A stretch of DNA of 62,098 nucleotides. Origin: Gordonia rhizosphera NBRC 16068. GTDB taxonomy: Bacteria; Actinomycetota; Actinomycetes; Mycobacteriales; Mycobacteriaceae. Within the stretch, counting starts at the first letter, position 1. Each line of letters opens with the position of its first letter. The notes beneath the pieces are model-generated. The model made no database searches, had not been told where the DNA came from, and was given only the letters and a program-made list of their open reading frames with translations. The translations under genes and the position numbers were made by a program. Of the stretch, positions 25,070 through 33,982 are shown piece by piece. The stretch is taken from positions 1-62,098 of the forward strand of contig NZ_BAHC01000126.1 of NCBI RefSeq assembly GCF_000298195.1. Reading direction: 5' to 3'.

Positions 25070-27007
25070 ATGCAGTTCCATCACCACGGCTACGTTTCCG
25101 GTGATCCGCGGGTGCAACCCGCCGCGGGCGTGGGCATCGACCGGCCCGACGAACTCCCCGACGAGGTCGACGTCCTCATCGTCGGCACTGGGCCCGCCGG
25201 CATGATCACCGCCGCCCAACTGTCCCAGTTCCCGAACGTCACCACACGCATCGTCGAACGGCGCCCGGGCCGCCTGGCGATCGGCCAGGCCGACGGTATC
25301 CAGGCACGCAGTGTCGAAACCTTCCAGGCCTTCGGGTTTGCCGAGCGCATCATCGCCGAGGCCTACCGGATCACCGAGATGGCCTTCTGGAAGCCGGATC
25401 CCAACGATCCTTCGCGCATCGTCCGCGCCGCACGAACCGAGGACGACCCGACCGGGATCAGCGAATTCCCCCACCTCATCGTCAATCAGGCCCGCGTCCT
25501 CGACTACTTCGCCGAGGTCATGGTCAACTCCCCCACCCGGATGACGCCCGACTACGGTTACGAGTTCTCCGGCCTCGAGGTCGGCCAGGACGGCGAGTAC
25601 CCAGTCACCGTGACGCTCACCCACGCCGTCGGCCCGAACGAGGGAGCCACCCGGACGGTCCGCGCCAAGTATGTCGTCGGCGCCGACGGCGCACGCAGCG
25701 GCGTGCGCGACGCAATCGGCTGTACTCCGCACGGGGACAAGGCCAATCACGCGTGGGGTGTCATGGACGTCCTGGCGGTGACCGACTTCCCCGACATCCG
25801 CACCAAGTGCGCGATCCAATCGGGCTCCGGCGGGAGCATCCTGCTCATCCCACGCGAGGGCGGCTTCCTGTTCCGCATGTATGTGGATCTCGGTGTGGTG
25901 CCCGAGAACGACCACGGCAACGTCCGCAAGACGAGCATCGAGGAGATCATCAAGCAGGCCAACGAGATCCTGCATCCCTACACCCTCGACGTGAAGAACG
26001 TTGCGTGGCACAGCGTCTACGAGGTCGGCCACCGGGTGACCGACCGTTTCGACGACGTCCCCGTCGAGGAGGCGGGCACCCGCACCCCGCGCGTGTTCAT
26101 CACCGGCGACGCGTGCCACACGCACAGCGCCAAGGCCGGCCAGGGCATGAACGTGTCGATGCAGGACGGCTTCAACATCGGCTGGAAGCTCGGTCATGTG
26201 CTCGAAGGCCGTAGCCCCGAGAGTCTGCTGGCGACCTACTCGGCCGAGCGCCAGGTGATCGCGCAGAACCTCATCGACTTCGATCGCGAATGGTCGTCGA
26301 TGATGGCCAAGCGTCCCGAGGAGTTCGACTCCCCCTCGGAGCTGGAGGACTTCTACGTCAAGACCGCCGAATTCCCGGCCGGTTTCATGACCGAATACCA
26401 GCCATCGATGATCATCGGTGCGAGCACCCATCAGGACCTGGCATCCGGCTACCCCATCGGCAAGCGGTTCAAGTCTGCGCCGGTGGTCCGGGTCGCCGAC
26501 GCCAATCCGGTGCAGCTCGGCCACCATCACCGCGCCGACGGGCGTTGGCGCATTTACGCCTTCGCCGCGGATACGGCCGCAAGTCACAACGCCGGGGCGC
26601 CGGACGTCTCGGCGCTCGACGACTGGGCGAACTGGCTGGCGCGGGATCCCGAGTCCCCGGTCGTCCGCTACACCCCCGACGGCGTCGACATCGACGCGAT
26701 CTTCGATGTCAAGGTGATCTATCGGCAGGATCACACCGGTATCGATCTCGGTACCGTGCCGTCGATCTTCCTGCCCAAGGTCGGTCCGTTCGCGGTCACC
26801 GACTACGAGAAGGTGTATGCCACCGACCCGAGCGCCGACATCTTCGCCGAGCGCGGCATCGACCGGCGCGGCGCGATCATCGTCGTCCGACCGGATCAGT
26901 ATGTCGCGCAGGTTCTTCCGCTGTCAGCGACCGATGAGCTCACCGCCTTCTTCGCCCAGAACCTCCTCCCCCACAACGCCGCATCGCTCACCAAGGAGTC
27001 CGTGTGA
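25070..27007 (+). CDS. FAD-dependent aromatic monooxygenase (MobA / phenol 2-monooxygenase type)
   Basis: A 645-residue class A flavoprotein hydroxylase. The FAD-binding GTGPAGMITAAQL (about 39), the DG motif YVVGADGARSGVRD (about 203) and GDACHTHSAKAGQGMNVSMQ (about 345) are intact. A thioredoxin-like C-terminal domain (about 450-640) is typical of phenol hydroxylase and 3-hydroxybenzoate 4-monooxygenase. It would add a hydroxyl ortho to an existing phenolic OH. Placed divergently from the homoprotocatechuate operon, with no HpaBC nearby, it is the likely source of homoprotocatechuate from 3- or 4-hydroxyphenylacetate. That substrate is inferred from context. Its stop overlaps the next gene (GTGA). 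Confidence 0.88.
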   Translation: MQFHHHGYVSGDPRVQPAAGVGIDRPDELPDEVDVLIVGTGPAGMITAAQLSQFPNVTTRIVERRPGRLAIGQADGIQARSVETFQAFGFAERIIAEAYRITEMAFWKPDPNDPSRIVRAARTEDDPTGISEFPHLIVNQARVLDYFAEVMVNSPTRMTPDYGYEFSGLEVGQDGEYPVTVTLTHAVGPNEGATRTVRAKYVVGADGARSGVRDAIGCTPHGDKANHAWGVMDVLAVTDFPDIRTKCAIQSGSGGSILLIPREGGFLFRMYVDLGVVPENDHGNVRKTSIEEIIKQANEILHPYTLDVKNVAWHSVYEVGHRVTDRFDDVPVEEAGTRTPRVFITGDACHTHSAKAGQGMNVSMQDGFNIGWKLGHVLEGRSPESLLATYSAERQVIAQNLIDFDREWSSMMAKRPEEFDSPSELEDFYVKTAEFPAGFMTEYQPSMIIGASTHQDLASGYPIGKRFKSAPVVRVADANPVQLGHHHRADGRWRIYAFAADTAASHNAGAPDVSALDDWANWLARDPESPVVRYTPDGVDIDAIFDVKVIYRQDHTGIDLGTVPSIFLPKVGPFAVTDYEKVYATDPSADIFAERGIDRRGAIIVVRPDQYVAQVLPLSATDELTAFFAQNLLPHNAASLTKESV

Positions 27008-28476
27008 CCGTCACCCAGGACACGAATCTGCTCGACACCGTTCCCGACGGTCTGTTCATCGGCGGCACCTGGCGCGCGTCGTCTTCCGGCGCGACGCTCG
27101 CCGTCACGAACCCGGCCACCGGAGAGGTGATCGCCGAGATCGCCGACGCGACACCCGAGGACGGCATGGCTGCGCTGGACGCCGCCGATGCCGCTGCCGC
27201 GGCGTGGGCAGCCACCCCGGCACGCGAACGCGCCGACATCCTGCGTCGCGCTTTCGATCTCGTGCAGCAACGCAAAGAGGACTTCGCGTTGGTGATGACC
27301 CTCGAGATGGGCAAGCCGCTCGCCGAGGCACGCGGTGAGGTCACCTACGGCGGCGAGTTCCTCCGGTGGTTCAGCGAGGAGGCCACCCGCATCCAGGGAC
27401 GATACGGCCCGAACCCGGAAGGCACGGGACGAATGATCGTCTCCCAGCACCCCGTGGGGCCGTGCTTCCTGATCACGCCGTGGAACTTCCCGCTCGCCAT
27501 GGCGACCCGCAAGATCGCCCCGGCCCTCGCGGCGGGCTGCACCGTCGTCGTGAAACCCGCCGCCCTGACGCCACTCACCACATTGCTGCTGACACAGGTA
27601 CTCGAAGAGGCCGGTTTGCCGGCAGGTGTGGTCAACGTGGTGACCACCTCGAAGTCCTCGGCCCTGTCGGCGCCGATCATCGCCGACCCGCGTCTGCGCA
27701 AACTGTCGTTCACCGGGTCGACCCCGGTCGGTCAGCGCCTTCTCGAGCAAGCCGCGTCCGGTGTGCTGCGCACATCGATGGAACTCGGCGGCAACGCACC
27801 GTTCGTGGTCTTCGACGACGCCGACCTCGACAAGGCGGTCGACGGCGCGATCGCGGCGAAATTCCGCAACATCGGACAGGCCTGCACGGCAGCCAACCGC
27901 TTCATCGTGCATCGCAGCGTCGCCGACGAGTTCGCGCACCGCGTCACCGAACGGGTCAACGGCTTCACGGTCGGGCGCGGGACCGATCCGGACGTCACCA
28001 TCGGTCCACTCATCGACGAGAACGCCGTGGCGAAGACCGAGGAGCTCGTCGCCGACGCCGTATCCCGAGGTGCCCGGGTCACCACCGGCGGCGAACGTCT
28101 TGCCGGCCCCGGTACCTTCTACGCGCCGACCGTGCTCACCGGGATCGCCTCTGGCAGTGACATCCTGCGCGAGGAGATCTTCGGCCCGGTCCTGGCGATC
28201 GCCACCTTCGACACCGAGGAGGAAGCCGTCCGGTTGGCCAACGACACCGAATACGGTCTCGTTTCCTACGTCTACACCGAGGACCTCGCCCGCGGACAAC
28301 GCATGATCGAGCGATTGGGCACCGGGATGATGGGGCTCAACGTCGGCGTCGTGTCCAACGCCGCCGCACCGTTTGGCGGCTGGAAGATGTCCGGCCTCGG
28401 TCGTGAGGGCGGTGCCGAGGGCATCGGAGAGTACCTGCAGACGAAGTACACGCTCACGCCGAATCCGTTCGGCTGA
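27004..28476 (+). CDS. Succinate-semialdehyde dehydrogenase-like aldehyde dehydrogenase (GabD family)
   Basis: A 490-residue aldehyde dehydrogenase. It shows LITPWNFPLAMATRKIAPAL, catalytic Glu260 in MELGGNAP, catalytic Cys294 in IGQACTAANR, and the C-terminal APFGGWKMSGLGREGG with EYLQTKY, as in GabD-type enzymes. The GTG start overlaps the monooxygenase stop (GTGA), so the pair is translationally coupled. Succinate semialdehyde is what the HpaI aldolase step leaves besides pyruvate, so this enzyme would feed the product into the TCA cycle as succinate. Confidence 0.88.
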   Translation: MTVTQDTNLLDTVPDGLFIGGTWRASSSGATLAVTNPATGEVIAEIADATPEDGMAALDAADAAAAAWAATPARERADILRRAFDLVQQRKEDFALVMTLEMGKPLAEARGEVTYGGEFLRWFSEEATRIQGRYGPNPEGTGRMIVSQHPVGPCFLITPWNFPLAMATRKIAPALAAGCTVVVKPAALTPLTTLLLTQVLEEAGLPAGVVNVVTTSKSSALSAPIIADPRLRKLSFTGSTPVGQRLLEQAASGVLRTSMELGGNAPFVVFDDADLDKAVDGAIAAKFRNIGQACTAANRFIVHRSVADEFAHRVTERVNGFTVGRGTDPDVTIGPLIDENAVAKTEELVADAVSRGARVTTGGERLAGPGTFYAPTVLTGIASGSDILREEIFGPVLAIATFDTEEEAVRLANDTEYGLVSYVYTEDLARGQRMIERLGTGMMGLNVGVVSNAAAPFGGWKMSGLGREGGAEGIGEYLQTKYTLTPNPFG

Positions 28477-28540
28477 TCAGGCCGCAGACGATGTGCGGGG
28501 TCCGGGGTGGTGTCGTCCCCCGGTGTTGCGGCAGGTGTGG

Positions 28541-29134
28541 TCACGCACCGGAATGCAGTTCGACGATGAAGTTCTCGAACAGCTCGTCCTGCCGCGACGG
28601 GGGCATCATCTCCGGACTCAGCACCGCCAACACCTGCATGCCCATCAGCAGAGTGAGCAACGTGTCGGTGGTCAACACGGTGTCCGACGGTGGTATCTCG
28701 CCGTCGGACACCGCCTGGTCGAGCAACTCGATCATCTGGACTCGCCAGTCCTCCCACGCTTGCGCGTTGATCTGCCTCATCGCCGGGTCGTGCATCGCGC
28801 GCTCCCACAGCGTGGCGGCGATCCGAGCCTCCAGCAGCGCTTCGTCGGTGCGCGGCATGATCTCGTAGCAGAGGATTCGCAGGGCTGCCAGTCCTCGGGC
28901 GTCGCCCAACTTGCGCGCCACGCGGTCATTGGTGGCCAGGGAAACATGCTCATAGGCCCGCCTGACCACCTCGTCCTTGTTGGCGAAGTAGTAGGACAGC
29001 ACGCCGTTCGCGTAGCCCGCTTCCTCGGCGATCGTGCGCATCGTCATCGCCTCGATCCCTCTGGTCGCGATCAACCGCCACACCACAGCGATGATCTCCC
29101 GACGCCGCTCGTCGTGATCAACGATCTTGGGCAC
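28541..29134 (-). CDS. TetR-family regulator (BetI-like)
   Basis: A regulator of about 197 residues. The N-terminal TetR helix-turn-helix spans IIAVVWRLIATRGIEAMTMR and TIAEEAGYANGVLSYYFANK; the GVLSYYF turn is as in BetI. The C-terminal ligand domain is all helical. I chose the GTG at 29134 (VPKIVDHDERRREI) because BetI-like proteins start M-P-K; GTG codons at 29152 and 29146 are also possible. It is divergent from the copper amine oxidase gene. The palindrome at 29258-29279 lies between them and is the probable operator. Likely inducer: an amine or its aldehyde. Confidence 0.87.
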   Translation of the reverse strand: MPKIVDHDERRREIIAVVWRLIATRGIEAMTMRTIAEEAGYANGVLSYYFANKDEVVRRAYEHVSLATNDRVARKLGDARGLAALRILCYEIMPRTDEALLEARIAATLWERAMHDPAMRQINAQAWEDWRVQMIELLDQAVSDGEIPPSDTVLTTDTLLTLLMGMQVLAVLSPEMMPPSRQDELFENFIVELHSGA

Positions 29135-29257
29135 GCCCTCCGTCACCTCCACGCGGTGTCTGCACACCAGCCCGAATTGCCGTCTCCGCCCTGATCCGGG
29201 GCGGGTTACACACTACGCAACATCAAACACACAAATCGGTAACAGAGCGCGTCCATT

Positions 29258-29279
29258 ATTTCCTACGAGCGTAGGAAAT
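29258..29279. promoter_or_regulatory. TetR-type operator before the amine oxidase operon
   Basis: A 22-bp palindrome with perfect 10-nt arms (ATTTCCTACG and CGTAGGAAAT) around a 2-bp centre (AG) lies 44 bp before the amine oxidase ATG and 124 bp before the TetR start. Its size and symmetry suit a TetR-family dimer or pair of dimers. Confidence 0.8.
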
Positions 29280-29323
29280 AGGTTATGGTGTGTTCTGCAC
29301 CACATCCCCGAACGGAGATCCCG

Positions 29324-31249
29324 ATGGCCGTCAGCCCCGATACCGTCGACCACCCCCTGTCCATGCCCGTCCCCACCGAGATCGACGACGTCAAGGCGAT
29401 CCTCACCAGGGACGGCCTCGCCGGAAGCGAAACCCGTTTCGCCTATGTCGGACTGGTCGAGCCAGAGAAAGCCCTGCTCTACGGTGACACCGAACTGCCG
29501 TCGGAGCGCCGATTCCGCGTCCTGCTGCTCGACCCGACCAAGCCGGAGTCGATCGACGCTGTCGTCTCGGTGACCGAACGCAAGGTGATTTCCCATCGCG
29601 TCGTCGACACCGCGACCGACGGTCAGGTGCCAGTCCTCGACGAGGAGTTCGGACTCGTCGAGGACATCCTCGCGACCGACGAACGCTGGCTGACCGCGCT
29701 CGCCGCTCGCGATCTCGACCCCGCGCAGGTGCGCGTCGCTCCCCTGTCGGCCGGCGTCTTCGACTATCCGGGCGAGGAGGGGCGCCGCATCCTGCGCGGG
29801 CTGGCGTTCCTGCAGCCCAATCCGAACGACCATCCCTGGGCGCATCCGATCGACGGACTGGTTGCGTTTGTCGATGTCACTGCTCGCGAGGTACTCCAGG
29901 TCCTCGACCTGGGACCCGTGCCGATCCCGCAGGAGTCCGGCAACTTCACCGACCCTGAGGTGACCGGTCCGGTGCGCACGACCCAGAAGCCGATCGAGAT
30001 CACCCAGCCCGAAGGCCCCAGTTTCACCGTTACCGGCAATCTCGTGGAATGGGAGAAGTGGAGCCTGCGAGTCGGATTCGACGCGAGGGAGGGCCTGGTT
30101 CTGCACCAGATCGGGTTCACCGACGGCGAGCGCCTCCGGCCGATCATCCACCGCGCCTCGATCGCCGAGATGGTGGTGCCCTACGGTGACCCGTCTCCGG
30201 TTCGCTCCTGGCAGAACTACTTCGACACCGGCGAATACCTCGTCGGTCGGTACGCCAACGCCCTCGAACTCGGCTGTGACTGCGTCGGCGACATCACCTA
30301 CTTCGACGCCGTCATCGCCGACGAATCCGGCGCCCCGCACACGCTGCGCAACGCGGTCTGCATGCACGAAGAGGATTTCGGCATCCTGTGGAAGCACACC
30401 GACCTGTGGGCCGGTTCGCACGAGACCCGACGTCAGCGACGCCTCGTCATCTCCTTCTTCACCACGATCGGCAACTACGATTACGGTTTCTTCTGGTACC
30501 TCTACCTCGACGGCACCATCGAATTCGAGGTCAAGGCAACCGGAATCGTCTTCACCTCCGCCTACCCCGGCAACGACTACCCGTACTCGTCGGAGATCGC
30601 ACCGGGCCTCGGCGCCCCTTATCACCAGCATCTGTTCAGCGCCCGGCTCGACATGATGCTCGACGGCCCGCGCAACAGCGTCGAGGAACTGGAAAGCGTG
30701 CGCGTACCGATGGGCGAGGGCAACCCACACGGGAACGCCTTCACACTTCAGAAGACGCTGCTGCGAACGGAGGACGAGGCTCAGCGCGACGCCGACAACA
30801 CCGTCGGGCGCGTCTGGCACATCGTCAACCCCACCGTGAAGAATCGGCTCGATCACCCGGTGGCGTACGCGCTACTCCCCGAGGGCAAGCAGACACTGCT
30901 GGCCGACCCGGCATCGTCGGTCGCGCGCCGAGCGGCCTTCGCGACCAAACATCTCTGGGTCACCCCCTTCGAGCCCGACGAGCTCTACGCGTCCGGCGAT
31001 CTGGTGAACCAGCATCCCGGCGGAGCCGGGCTTCCCACCTACGTGGCCGGAAACCGCGGCGTCGAGAACGAGGACATCGTCGTCTGGCACACCTTCGGAC
31101 TCACCCACTACCCCCGCCCGGAGGATTGGCCGATCATGCCCGTCGACTACACCGGCTTCACCCTCAAACCGGTCGGCTTCTTCGATCGCAACCCGACCCT
31201 GGACGTTCCGGCAACGGTCCGCCACGGCGAGTCCCATTGCCACTGCTGA
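29324..31249 (+). CDS. tynA: Copper-containing primary amine oxidase (tyramine/phenylethylamine oxidase type)
   Basis: A 641-residue topaquinone enzyme that oxidises primary amines to aldehydes with H2O2 and NH3. The cofactor Tyr385 sits in TIGNYDYG, the catalytic base is Asp301 in YFDTGEY, and the copper ligands are His434 and His436 (YHQHLF) and His595 ([12 protein letters not shown]). All are three residues offset from Arthrobacter globiformis amine oxidase (D298, Y382, H431, H433, H592). Length and lack of a signal peptide match that cytosolic enzyme. A ggag ribosome site precedes the ATG at 29324. It is first in a four-gene operon and probably forms 4-hydroxyphenylacetaldehyde from tyramine, linking to the adjacent hpa genes. 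Confidence 0.94.
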   Translation: MAVSPDTVDHPLSMPVPTEIDDVKAILTRDGLAGSETRFAYVGLVEPEKALLYGDTELPSERRFRVLLLDPTKPESIDAVVSVTERKVISHRVVDTATDGQVPVLDEEFGLVEDILATDERWLTALAARDLDPAQVRVAPLSAGVFDYPGEEGRRILRGLAFLQPNPNDHPWAHPIDGLVAFVDVTAREVLQVLDLGPVPIPQESGNFTDPEVTGPVRTTQKPIEITQPEGPSFTVTGNLVEWEKWSLRVGFDAREGLVLHQIGFTDGERLRPIIHRASIAEMVVPYGDPSPVRSWQNYFDTGEYLVGRYANALELGCDCVGDITYFDAVIADESGAPHTLRNAVCMHEEDFGILWKHTDLWAGSHETRRQRRLVISFFTTIGNYDYGFFWYLYLDGTIEFEVKATGIVFTSAYPGNDYPYSSEIAPGLGAPYHQHLFSARLDMMLDGPRNSVEELESVRVPMGEGNPHGNAFTLQKTLLRTEDEAQRDADNTVGRVWHIVNPTVKNRLDHPVAYALLPEGKQTLLADPASSVARRAAFATKHLWVTPFEPDELYASGDLVNQHPGGAGLPTYVAGNRGVENEDIVVWHTFGLTHYPRPEDWPIMPVDYTGFTLKPVGFFDRNPTLDVPATVRHGESHCHC

Positions 31250-31291
31250 TCCCTCGCCATCGAACCGCATCACCACCCTCTGGAGAATCCC

Positions 31292-32770
31292 ATGAGTACC
31301 GACATTCCCTCACCGACGGCCAATGAGTCGACGCGCTCCGAACACCAGCTGCGCCGCGGATCCCTCGGCGTCTTCGGTGTCACCTTCTTCGTGATCTCGG
31401 CGGCCGCACCGCTCACCGCCATGGCCGGCGGCGCCCCGGTCGCGATGTTGCTCGGCAACGGCCCCGGCGTGCCCGGTGCATACCTCCTCACCGCCATCAC
31501 GTTGCTCGTCTTCGCCGTCGGCTACACGGCGATGGCGCGCCATCACACCAGCACCGGCGCCTTCTACTCCTATGTGACGCGGGGTCTTCGACAGCAACTC
31601 GGTGGCGCTGCCGCCTACCTCGCACTGCTGAGTTACAACGCCATGCAGATCGGCCTGTGGGGCCTGTTCGGCGCGGCGGTCGCGGGATTCTTCACCGACG
31701 AGTTCGACCTCGACGTCAAGTGGTGGATCTTCGTCCTCATCGGCATCGCGATCGTCGCGGTCCTCGGTTATCGGCAGATCGATCTCTCGGTGAAGGTGCT
31801 CTCGGTCCTGGTCGCTGCGGAATTCCTCGTCGTGATCATCCTGGCCGTCGTGATCGCCATCAAGGGAGGCGATTTCGGTACGACGTCCCTGAGCATCACA
31901 CCGCTGACACCGAGCGCCCTGACCACCGGTTCCCTGCCGATCGCGCTGCTGTTCTGCTTCGCATCGTTCGTCGGTTTCGAGGCCACCTCCATCTACAGCG
32001 AGGAGGCCAAGGACCCCAAGCGCACCGTGCCGCGGGCCACCTTCCTCGCGGTGGGCACCATCGGCATCGTCTACACGGCGGTCACCTTCCTGATGGTCAA
32101 CGGCGCCGGGGTCGGCAACATCCCGGACTACATCGCCCAGCTCGCCGACCCGACCAGCTTCCTGTTCGAACTGTCGAACTCCTACATCGGCCCCTGGTAC
32201 ACGACGATCATGCGGATCCTGTTCATCACCAGTGTCTTCGCCGCGGTGCTCGCATTCCACAACGCCGTGGCGCGCTATACTTACGCCCTCGGCCGTGAGG
32301 GCCTGCTCCCGAATCATCTCGGGCGCACCCACCGCGCACACCAGAGCCCGCATGTCGGATCGGTCGTGCAGTCGGCCGTCGCATTCGTCGTCGTGATGAT
32401 CTTCGTCCTCGCCGGGCAGGACCCAATCCTCGCCCTGTTCACCTGGCTGACCAACCTCGGGACGCTCGGTGTCATCGCGCTGATGGCTTCCGCGTCGTTC
32501 GCCGTGGTGGCGTTCTTCCTGCGGCACCGGGACCTGGACCGCAATGCGCTGCGGACACTGGTCGCGCCTGTGGTGGCCGGCGTCGCCCTGGTCGCCATTC
32601 TGATCTATGCGATCTCCAACTTCGGTCTGCTCATCAGTTCCGGCGGCGTACTGGTGTGGCTGCTGCCGAGCCTGCTGCTCGTGGCGGCAGTGCTGGGCGC
32701 CATCGCCTCGGTCGTGCTGCGCTCGCACTCGCCGCAGCGCTACGCAGAAATGGGGCGCCACCGCGAGTGA
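31292..32770 (+). CDS. APC-family amino acid / amine permease
   Basis: A 492-residue transporter with 12 hydrophobic segments. TM1 carries FGVTFFVISAAAPLTAMAGG, the family's unwound GxG-type substrate region, and TM6 has ALLFCFASFVGFEATSIYSEEAKDPKRTVPRA, a strongly conserved APC motif. It lies 42 nt after the amine oxidase with a tggag ribosome site, so it most likely imports the amine substrate. The exact substrate is inferred from context. Confidence 0.92.
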   Translation: MSTDIPSPTANESTRSEHQLRRGSLGVFGVTFFVISAAAPLTAMAGGAPVAMLLGNGPGVPGAYLLTAITLLVFAVGYTAMARHHTSTGAFYSYVTRGLRQQLGGAAAYLALLSYNAMQIGLWGLFGAAVAGFFTDEFDLDVKWWIFVLIGIAIVAVLGYRQIDLSVKVLSVLVAAEFLVVIILAVVIAIKGGDFGTTSLSITPLTPSALTTGSLPIALLFCFASFVGFEATSIYSEEAKDPKRTVPRATFLAVGTIGIVYTAVTFLMVNGAGVGNIPDYIAQLADPTSFLFELSNSYIGPWYTTIMRILFITSVFAAVLAFHNAVARYTYALGREGLLPNHLGRTHRAHQSPHVGSVVQSAVAFVVVMIFVLAGQDPILALFTWLTNLGTLGVIALMASASFAVVAFFLRHRDLDRNALRTLVAPVVAGVALVAILIYAISNFGLLISSGGVLVWLLPSLLLVAAVLGAIASVVLRSHSPQRYAEMGRHRE

Positions 32771-32816
32771 TCAACCCTCGACGATCAGTACCCCACCGAA
32801 TCACAAGGAAACATCC

Positions 32817-33947
32817 ATGAACTCCTCGATCGACTTCCTCTATCTGTCAGAGCCCGACATGATCGCGGCCGGCGTCACCGACATGGCCGCCTGCGTCGAC
32901 GCCATGCACGAGACCTTCGTGCTGCTCCACAACGGTGACTACCGGATGGCCGGGCCCAACAGCGACTCGCACGGCGCGATGATCACCTTCCCCGACGAGT
33001 CACCCTTCCCGGGGATGCCTCATAACACCGCCGACCGCCGATTCATGGCGATGCCGGCTTACCTCGGTGGCAGCTTCGGCACCACCGGCATGAAGTGGTA
33101 CGGCTCCAACATCGCCAACCGGGACAAGGGACTGCCACGATCGATCCTGATGTTCATGCTCAACGACACCGACACGGGCGCGCCCCTGGCGCTGATGTCG
33201 GCGAATCTGTTGTCGGCCTACCGGACCGGAGCGGTACCGGGCGTCGGCGCACGCCTGTTGGCTCGCCCCGACTCGCAGGTCGTCGGCATCGTCGGCCCCG
33301 GCGTGATGGCCCGGACGTCGCTGGCCGCGTTCGTCGCCGCGTGCCCGAAGATCGACACGGTGAAGGTGAAGGGCCGCGGGCGGGCGAGCATGGAGGCGTT
33401 CACCGCCTGGGTCGCCGACGAGTACCCGCACATCACCACCATCGAGGTCGACACGCTCGAGGACGCGGTGCGCGATTCCGACATCGTCACCTTCTGCACC
33501 ACCGGGGTTCCGGGCGACCCGTCGACGTACCCGACGATGACGCGTGATCTGATCAAGCCCGGTGCGTTCCTCAGCATGCCGGCGATGTGCAACATGGATG
33601 AGTCGATGCAATCCGCGGATGTGCGCCTGGTGGTCGACAACACCCGACTCTACGAGGCGTGGTCGGAGGAGACCGGATATCCGTCACACCAGACGATCCC
33701 GATCATCGGCTGCAAGTTCATGGACATGATCCACGAGGGTGTGCTGGATGCCGACGCGGTGATCGACCTCGGCGCGGTCGCCGCGGGCACCGCCGTGGGC
33801 CGCCGCGACGACGACGAGATCATCGTGCTCTCGGTGGGCGGCATGCCCGTCGAGGACGTCGCATGGGGCACCGTCATCTACCGCAACGCCGTCGCGAAGG
33901 GGATCGGCACCACGCTGAATCTCTGGGATTCGCCGGCGCTGGCATGA
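32817..33947 (+). CDS. Ornithine cyclodeaminase / mu-crystallin family protein (tyramine oxidase subunit B type)
   Basis: A 376-residue member of the ornithine cyclodeaminase family. The Rossmann motif reads VGIVGPGVMARTSLAAF (about 158) and the N-terminal half holds the substrate/dimer domain. Proteins of this subgroup sit next to copper amine oxidases in many genomes and are annotated tyramine oxidase subunit B; I know of no direct proof of that role. By family it could reduce or oxidise an imine with NAD(P). The ATG at 32817 has an aagga ribosome site. It is third in the amine oxidase operon. Confidence 0.85.
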   Translation: MNSSIDFLYLSEPDMIAAGVTDMAACVDAMHETFVLLHNGDYRMAGPNSDSHGAMITFPDESPFPGMPHNTADRRFMAMPAYLGGSFGTTGMKWYGSNIANRDKGLPRSILMFMLNDTDTGAPLALMSANLLSAYRTGAVPGVGARLLARPDSQVVGIVGPGVMARTSLAAFVAACPKIDTVKVKGRGRASMEAFTAWVADEYPHITTIEVDTLEDAVRDSDIVTFCTTGVPGDPSTYPTMTRDLIKPGAFLSMPAMCNMDESMQSADVRLVVDNTRLYEAWSEETGYPSHQTIPIIGCKFMDMIHEGVLDADAVIDLGAVAAGTAVGRRDDDEIIVLSVGGMPVEDVAWGTVIYRNAVAKGIGTTLNLWDSPALA

Positions 33948-33982
33948 GTTCGGTTGACGTGAATCACGAAAGGACATCCACG

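Noticed and set aside
24968..26734. A 588-residue open frame on the minus strand opposite the flavin monooxygenase
   Set aside because: It is antisense to a gene with clear FAD motifs, has low-complexity composition and no recognisable domain; long antisense frames are expected at this GC content.
29213..30856. A 547-residue minus-strand frame opposite the amine oxidase
   Set aside because: Shadow of the amine oxidase gene, whose catalytic residues are all in place on the plus strand.
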